This document shows, piece after piece, positions 59,371-64,000 of a DNA stretch of 64,000 bases. Numbering within the stretch: the stretch's first letter is position 1; each line of letters begins with the position of its first letter. A program made the position numbers and the translations under genes. The DNA comes from Lichenicoccus sp965276875. GTDB lineage: Bacteria; Pseudomonadota; Alphaproteobacteria; Acetobacterales; Acetobacteraceae. The notes under the pieces were generated by a model. That model was not told the origin of the DNA, made no database searches, and worked only from the letters and a program-made list of their open reading frames with translations. The stretch spans positions 1,116,001 to 1,180,000 of the forward strand of contig NZ_OZ255701.1 in assembly GCF_965276875.1 (NCBI RefSeq), in the 5' to 3' direction.

Positions 59371-59636
59371 CTCACAAGGGCGCGGGCGTTCGGCCCGACG
59401 CGCAGGTCTGAGACCAGGCGCTTAGCCAACACATTGTCTAGATCGAGGATTTGGCCGGCGTAGGTAGCATCGAACATGCCATGCGTGCGAATCATTGCGG
59501 GTTCGGTCCGGAACCGTTCGGTCGGATCGTTGTGAGGCCTAACCGCAGGCTGGCCGTCAAACGGAAGTCCCTCCGCCTTTCGCGGCCGGTAGCTACGCTG
59601 CCGTTGACAGGGACCTAAATACAGCATGACGGTCAA
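59367..59636 (-). CDS. Small hypothetical protein translationally coupled to the DoxX-NDH-2 gene
   Basis: An 89-residue frame ends in ATGA with the start of the fusion gene. The last part, MIRTHGMFDATYAGQILDLD and NVLAKRLVSDLRVGPNARAL, looks helical and could be a real short protein or the end of a lost gene. A start at 59495 (MIRTHGMF) is also possible. No family is recognised. Confidence 0.35.
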   Translation of the reverse strand: MTVMLYLGPCQRQRSYRPRKAEGLPFDGQPAVRPHNDPTERFRTEPAMIRTHGMFDATYAGQILDLDNVLAKRLVSDLRVGPNARALVR

Positions 59637-60121
59637 GCAGCAGCCGCAGCCGAAGGTGAGTTGGCTTGGGATTTCCGGTCATGACCGAGGAATGCGTGAC
59701 TGAGTTTCTCTGACGACATCGGTCTTCTCCGTTAGAACACCGCGCTGCCAAGCACTCTTCGGCCAAAACTCAAAGAGATCTAAGCGCGCGAACAATGTCG
59801 CGCCCGCGAAGGACGTAACCCGCGAGGGCACGCACCAGCGCCCGACCCCTCTCTAACACCTCTGCAGAGCAGTATCCATTGATCACGATGGTAAAATGCC
59901 CGCTTTCAAAGTTGCCGCCAGGCCCGTGCGGCATATTCTCAGATTCGAAGGGTTGAACGCGACTCTCCCGGTTAGCTATACGAGCCGGCTTGCTCCCTAG
60001 CTATCATCCGCCGAGCTTTGCCTGACGCGATCGAGTCAAGCAGGAACTTGCCTCTGGATTGCACGTTCCCGCGTTCCGCATTCGAGCAGCAACGCCCTTA
60101 CCGAGAACGGGCGCTACACGC
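59637..60121. other. Spacer upstream of IS630
   Basis: No supported gene or RNA. Base composition is lower in GC than the neighbouring genes, consistent with a promoter region or scar. Confidence 0.35.
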
Positions 60122-61226
60122 TAGTGCTCTGAACCAAAAGGAAGATTCAGTTTTCGGCTGGATTGTGCAATTCTCTGTCTATGGCACAGACCGTTATTTG
60201 CGTCGTCAGCTCCGCAGACCGCGCGCGTCTGGCCGCCGTCCTGGAAGATCGCAACCGGCCGCATAAGCATGTTCAGCGGGCCGAAATCATTCTTTTGTCG
60301 ATGGAGCGGCTGACCCCGCAGGCTGTGGCTGCCGGGAGTGGTGTGAGTCTTCCGTCGGTCTGGCGTTGGCAGCGGCGTTTCGCCGAGGAAGGCGTCGATG
60401 GTCTGCTGCGTGACAAGACACGCAGGCCAAGCCGGGTGCCGCTGCCACCAGCGACCATTGCCAAAATCCTGGCGCTGCCGTGCGGCAAGTCGCCTAAGGC
60501 CGCAACCCACTGGACCGGCCGTAGAGTGGCCGAAGCCGTCGGTGTCAGCCTGAGCGCGGTCCAGCGCCTCTGGCAGGCCCATCGCCTGCAGCCGCACCGG
60601 ATCAGGACTTTCAAGAAATCCAACGATCGGGCGTTCGCCGCCAAAGTGGAGGACATCGTCGGTCTCTACATGAACCCGCCCGCCCACGCCGTCGTCGTGT
60701 CGATCGACGAGAAGAGTCAGATCCAAGCCCTTGATCGGATCCAGCCCGGTCTGCCGCTGAAGCCTGGCAGATGCGGCACCATGACCCATGACGACAAGCG
60801 CCATGGCACCACCACATTGTTCGCCGCACTCAATGTTCTCGATGGCACCGTCGTCGGCCGGTGCATGCCCCGGCACACCCATCAGGAACTCATCAAGTGC
60901 CTCGGCGCCGTCGAGCACAATGTCCCAGCCGGCAAAAGCATCCACGCCATTGCCGACAACTATGCCACCCACAAACACCCCAACGTCCATGACTGGCTGG
61001 CCGATCATCCGCGCTGGGTCTTTCACTTCACGCCAACCTCCGCATCCTGGATCAACGCCGTCGAAAACTTCTTCTCCGTCGACGCGAAATCCGGCGCGGC
61101 GTCTTCACCTCCGTCGCCGATCTCCAGAACGCCATCCGCAGCCATATCCGTGAGCACGACCGCAACCCGAAGCCTTTCGTCTGGACCAAGCCAGCCGACA
61201 TAGCTTCCGATTGAGTCAGAGCACTA
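60122..61226 (+). mobile_element. IS630-family insertion sequence with perfect inverted repeats
   Basis: TAGTGCTCTGA at 60122-60132 and TCAGAGCACTA at 61216-61226 are exact inverse copies. The outer TA at each end is the expected TA target duplication of IS630 elements. The element is about 1.1 kb and carries one transposase gene. Confidence 0.85.
60181..61203 (+). CDS. IS630-family transposase with altered C-terminus
   Basis: This protein of about 340 residues starts at 60181 (MAQTVICVVSS); an earlier Met at 60163 is also open. Helix-turn-helix: RLTPQAVAAGSGVSLPSVWR. The DDE residues are in VVVSIDEKSQIQALDRIQPG, HAIADNYATHKHPNVHDWLA and SASWINAVENFFSV. After FFSV the frame changes: the expected RREIRRGVFTSVADLQ continuation is found in another frame, ending DIASD. 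A deletion of about 7 bases near 61079-61085 explains this. All catalytic residues are kept, so activity is uncertain and not excluded. Confidence 0.85.
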   Translation: MAQTVICVVSSADRARLAAVLEDRNRPHKHVQRAEIILLSMERLTPQAVAAGSGVSLPSVWRWQRRFAEEGVDGLLRDKTRRPSRVPLPPATIAKILALPCGKSPKAATHWTGRRVAEAVGVSLSAVQRLWQAHRLQPHRIRTFKKSNDRAFAAKVEDIVGLYMNPPAHAVVVSIDEKSQIQALDRIQPGLPLKPGRCGTMTHDDKRHGTTTLFAALNVLDGTVVGRCMPRHTHQELIKCLGAVEHNVPAGKSIHAIADNYATHKHPNVHDWLADHPRWVFHFTPTSASWINAVENFFSVDAKSGAASSPPSPISRTPSAAISVSTTATRSLSSGPSQPT

Positions 61227-61561
61227 GCTAAGTTCGATCTTCTCAGCGCGTCTTTTCGGTTCGCCCATGGCCGCGCTGAGTTCGGATCGTGCACGGACCG
61301 TCCGAGTCGCAAGCAAATACTCGTCCCTAATTACCTCGCTGGTCCCCGTCCTTGGTGCCTCCTGCATTTTGCTGCGTAGATGACCAAGGATGCATTGCTG
61401 TAAGCGCAGCGTATGCTCTGGACCGCGTCCGACCACCAGTCGGACTGCTCCCTTGACGGCATTTGCAAGAGCAACTACACGCTCAAGCCTTCTCGTCCTA
61501 TCCAGGGCTAATCAATCGCGCATGCCCGGGTTCATGTTTACGTCTAAACAAAGAACATGTC
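61227..61561. other. Spacer upstream of the FAH-family gene
   Basis: A minus-strand frame ends KRRAEKIELS against the IS630 end and may be the cut end of an unknown gene. Nothing else is supported. Confidence 0.3.
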
Positions 61562-62443
61562 ATGAAGCTCCTGCGGTATCGACATAACGATGACATCAAG
61601 GTAGGAGCACTTCTTGACGACCGCGTCTTGTATCTTGGTAGTCTTGGCTTCGAGACAATGTCGGGCATCATAGAAGGCGGCGAGGCGGCGTTGGATCGCA
61701 TTGCGGCTCACATTTCCTCAGCGAGGGTTGATGCTGCTGTCTCAAGCATCGCTTTGGCGGATGTCACGTTGCTCGCGCCACTGGAGCGGCCAAGTAAGTA
61801 TCTGGCCATCGGCATGAACTACGGAAAGCACGTCGAGGAGTCGAACAAGCTGGGCGTTGCGCGCTCAAAGCATCAGGTTTGGTTTAATAAGCAGACCAGT
61901 TGCATCTGCGGCCCCCACGATGACATCGACCCCGGCGTGACCGAGAAGCTTGATTACGAAGTCGAACTTGGCTTTGTGATTGGCAAGCAGGCGAAGTGTA
62001 TCAGCGAAAACGATGCGCGTGATTACGTGTTCGGCTACCTGGTCGCCAATGACGTCTCGGCTCGCGACTGGCAGTTCCATTCCTCGACTTTCACGATGGG
62101 GAAGTCGTTCGACACGCATGGTCCGATCGGGCCTTGGATCGTGACGGCAGATGAAATTCCGGACCCGCATGCCTTGGCTCTTCGTTGCTACGTCAATGGT
62201 GAGCTGCGCCAGGACAGCGTCACGAGCTGTATGATTGCGAATGTATGGCAGCAGATCGCATATCTGTCCTTGGCATTCACCTTGTATCCTGGCGATCTTA
62301 TCGCGACCGGCACACCCGAAGGCGTGGGGATCGGCATGGATCCGCAAACCTTTCTCCGTCCAGGCGATGTAGTTCGTTGTGAAATCGACCGGATCGGCGC
62401 AATTCAGAACACCGTCGTGGCGCCCTCCCGGGAGCGGTCCTGA
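61562..62443 (+). CDS. Fumarylacetoacetate hydrolase-family protein
   Basis: This 293-residue protein starts at 61562 (MKLLRYRHNDDIKVGALLDD). FAH-fold metal ligands are visible: EKLDYEVELGFVIGKQ (two Glu) and the Asp in NDVSARDWQFHSSTF. Substrate-loop blocks are KYLAIGMNYGKHVEES, SFDTHGPIGPWIVTADEI and GDLIATGTPEGVGIGMDPQT. Members hydrolyse or decarboxylate beta-diketo acids in aromatic breakdown (HpcE/MhpD-like, fumarylpyruvate or acylpyruvate hydrolases). With the MarR regulator and flavin monooxygenase nearby, a role in an aromatic pathway is a fair inference. Confidence 0.9.
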   Translation: MKLLRYRHNDDIKVGALLDDRVLYLGSLGFETMSGIIEGGEAALDRIAAHISSARVDAAVSSIALADVTLLAPLERPSKYLAIGMNYGKHVEESNKLGVARSKHQVWFNKQTSCICGPHDDIDPGVTEKLDYEVELGFVIGKQAKCISENDARDYVFGYLVANDVSARDWQFHSSTFTMGKSFDTHGPIGPWIVTADEIPDPHALALRCYVNGELRQDSVTSCMIANVWQQIAYLSLAFTLYPGDLIATGTPEGVGIGMDPQTFLRPGDVVRCEIDRIGAIQNTVVAPSRERS

Positions 62444-62514
62444 CCTCCATTGAGCGGCATCCGAAAGCGGACGACCGACGTTATCGAAGCACTCGGGCGC
62501 GACGATCCCTTCAC

Positions 62515-62629
62515 CAACCACTTGACGCCGACCTCGGCTCGCTCGATCAACACCGTCGAGAGCTTCTCTGCCACCCTGACCAATCACAGGCTCAGGTGGC
62601 GCGTGGTCCACTCCGCCGACGCCGTTTAG
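62515..62629 (+). pseudogene. IS630-type transposase, C-terminal scrap
   Basis: The plus frame reads LTPTSARSINTVESFSATLT, then NHRLRWRVVHSADAV and a stop. This mirrors the FTPTSASWxNxVExFFxxLT-NRLRRGVF-S end of IS630 transposases, including the catalytic Glu in TVESF. Only about 35 residues remain. Confidence 0.6.
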
Positions 62630-62671
62630 GCGTGCGCACGCGCCGTGGGATGAGCACCGTCAGCGTGAAGG

Positions 62672-63136
62672 TTACGTGACAGGTTGCCCTGACCGCAGTT
62701 CATCTTCCAGCGTGTCAAGATTTTCATAGAAGGCAATAAGGCTACGCTTGAGCTGTTCCACCACTTCCGGATCCAGGCTCCGCAGGCCAATCTGCTCTTG
62801 ATGGATTGCAAGCGGGATTACCTGTTTCGCCAACGTCTGCCCAGCGCCGGTGAGGCTTATCGTGACTGTTCGGCCGTCGCTGCCAAGGCGCTCGCGAGAC
62901 ACCAGGTCGTGCCGCATCATGGTGCTGACCATGCGCGAGAGGGTCGATATTTCGATGCTGGTCATCGCGCTAAGATCACTCAGGCTCTGGTCGTGTTGAT
63001 CGTGCAGAGCCACCAGGACCCGGTGCATTGAGACGGTGATGCCATAGGGCACTAGCCGGCGCGCGAACAGCTCGGCACTCCGCGTCCCGGCGCGATTCAG
63101 AAGATAGGCTACGCTGTCGGTTAGCCGATAGGTCAT
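62672..63136 (-). CDS. MarR-family transcriptional regulator
   Basis: This 154-residue protein starts at 63136 (MTYRLTDSVAYLLNRAGTRS). It has the winged helix-turn-helix SLSDLSAMTSIEISTLSRMV, then RHDLVSRERLGSDGRTVTIS, and a long C-terminal dimerisation helix. MarR proteins usually repress aromatic catabolism or efflux genes and release DNA on binding phenolic ligands. It is divergent from the flavin-dependent monooxygenase gene starting at 63523, which is its most likely target. Confidence 0.9.
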   Translation of the reverse strand: MTYRLTDSVAYLLNRAGTRSAELFARRLVPYGITVSMHRVLVALHDQHDQSLSDLSAMTSIEISTLSRMVSTMMRHDLVSRERLGSDGRTVTISLTGAGQTLAKQVIPLAIHQEQIGLRSLDPEVVEQLKRSLIAFYENLDTLEDELRSGQPVT

Positions 63137-63522
63137 TGAAGCCTCAGCGATCGATCCAGACAAGAAGGAGGACTGAAACCATTGCGATTACGTATGAACA
63201 ATTCACTTGCATGAGCAAATGATTTGGGCGCATGTGGTATCCAACAATCAAGAGCAAGGCTCGTCCATTGGCCGGACGGCCCATGAAGAACGACATGACA
63301 AATCTGCCTTCGCAATGGCAATCGATCTGACTGACCTGAACCAGTGCTTTGACATTGAGCGGTAAACATTGCCACCTGGTATGTGAAGATCTTGGCGTGA
63401 CAGTTGCGGGCCGGCATCGCGTGATGATTGATCTTGCCTCGGACAAATTCAAGGCTCGTCGTGCCTAAGGCATACCAGATCAAGCGAGTGGATCATCAAC
63501 GGCGTATCGAGGAGCCCCGACC
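63137..63522. other. Divergent spacer between marR-type and monooxygenase genes
   Basis: No supported gene. It should hold both promoters and the MarR operator; no clear palindrome was identified by eye. Confidence 0.4.
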
Positions 63523-64000
63523 ATGAACCAGTCCATAATGGAGCCTTCCCGAATCGTTTCCGCGTCTGTGCAACGCTCGCTGCCTCCAAGGCCCTCGCCA
63601 GCGACATTGCAGAACCGGATGGCGGAACTGGTGCCAGCTTTCAGGTCGCGCGCCTTGGCGGCGGAACAGGCAGGTCGGGTTCCGGTCGAGAACCTTGTTG
63701 CTTTGCGCGAGGCTGGGCTTTACCGGATCGTGCAGCCGGCGATGTTCGGCGGTTACGAGCATGATTTCTCTGTGCTCGCCGATCTGGTGATGGAGGCCGC
63801 CAAGGGCTGTCCGTCGACAGGCTGGGTGTATGGCCTCTATGCGGCTCACCAGTGGCTGGTCGCAAGCTTCCCCGAGCAGGCGCAACACGACGTCTGGGGC
63901 GCCGATCCTGGTGCTGCGCTGTGCGGTTCGTACGCGCCGGCCGGCAAGGCGGAATTGGTGGAGAACGGCTACAAGCTCAACGGCCGTTGGCGATTCGCCA
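63523..64000 (+). CDS. Flavin-dependent monooxygenase/acyl-CoA dehydrogenase-fold protein, partial
   Basis: The gene starts at 63523 (MNQSIMEPSRIVSASVQRSL) behind GAGGAG and runs off the window after 159 residues. The N-terminal helical domain shows LVPAFRSRALAAEQAGRVPV, LREAGLYRIVQPAMFGGYEH, VMEAAKGCPSTGWVYGLYAA and KLNGRWRFA. This is the group D two-component monooxygenase branch (HsaA/HpaB-like, DszC-like) of the acyl-CoA dehydrogenase fold, in which FMNH2 supplied by a reductase is used to hydroxylate an aromatic. The divergent MarR gene and the nearby FAH-family gene support an aromatic pathway. Confidence 0.82.
   Translation, partial: MNQSIMEPSRIVSASVQRSLPPRPSPATLQNRMAELVPAFRSRALAAEQAGRVPVENLVALREAGLYRIVQPAMFGGYEHDFSVLADLVMEAAKGCPSTGWVYGLYAAHQWLVASFPEQAQHDVWGADPGAALCGSYAPAGKAELVENGYKLNGRWRFA

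Noticed and set aside
1..64000. CRISPR array, rRNA or tRNA genes
   Set aside because: No regularly spaced direct repeats and no tRNA-like cloverleaf or rRNA segment were noticed; a tRNA scan would be decisive.

Overview
The window looks like a chromosomal or large-replicon segment of a high-GC alphaproteobacterium, most likely of the Acetobacteraceae. The best clue is the oxidative pentose phosphate cluster at 39.2-48.3 kb. It holds tkt, a transaldolase-glucose-6-phosphate isomerase fusion, a short NAD-type gnd, zwf, a HAD phosphatase and pgl, the layout known from acetic acid bacteria. The taxon is an inference from gene content; no rRNA or tRNA gene was seen.

The left third (1-25 kb) is an accessory region worn by mobile elements. 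It holds a frameshifted large serine recombinase, IS1380, IS481 and IS630 relics, three decayed copies of an ISKra4-like element (one split by a complete IS110), and a second, damaged IS110. Between them are islands of metabolic genes: a RES/DUF2384 toxin-antitoxin pair with a broken toxin; a LysR regulator divergent from an AhpD-like/PPOX/DUF1348 module; an arylformamidase-like hydrolase; a SnoaL-like protein; a DUF7002 protein next to a nitrilase stump; and a cluster at 17.7-22.7 kb with three paralogous dehalogenase-type hydrolases, a SnoaL-like protein, DUF1348 and an AzoR-like reductase. The repeated co-occurrence of SnoaL, DUF1348, alpha/beta hydrolase and small redox proteins suggests shuffled parts of one detoxification or catabolic module.

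The middle (23.5-39 kb) carries a permease with a His-rich tail, a DoxD-like membrane protein, an operon of b-type cytochrome, molybdopterin oxidoreductase and PRC-barrel protein, a Kef-type antiporter, and an operon of GH133 amylo-alpha-1,6-glucosidase, GH63-like glucosidase and an aquaporin with a C-terminal Cys cluster. A LysR regulator and a GMC oxidoreductase follow. The glucosidases would release glucose, the GMC enzyme may oxidise sugars or alcohols, and the pentose phosphate operon would process glucose 6-phosphate.

The right part (48.8-59.6 kb, all minus strand) has a di-haem cytochrome c peroxidase-like protein, an AraC regulator, a tricorn-type S41 protease, a class I fructose-bisphosphate aldolase and a DoxX-NDH-2 fusion. 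The end holds an IS630 with perfect inverted repeats, a fumarylacetoacetase-family hydrolase, a MarR regulator and the start of a flavin-dependent monooxygenase or acyl-CoA dehydrogenase.

The most notable observation is that gnd is in one uninterrupted frame with the tal-pgi fusion, so the cluster could encode a single trifunctional polypeptide of about 1285 residues.
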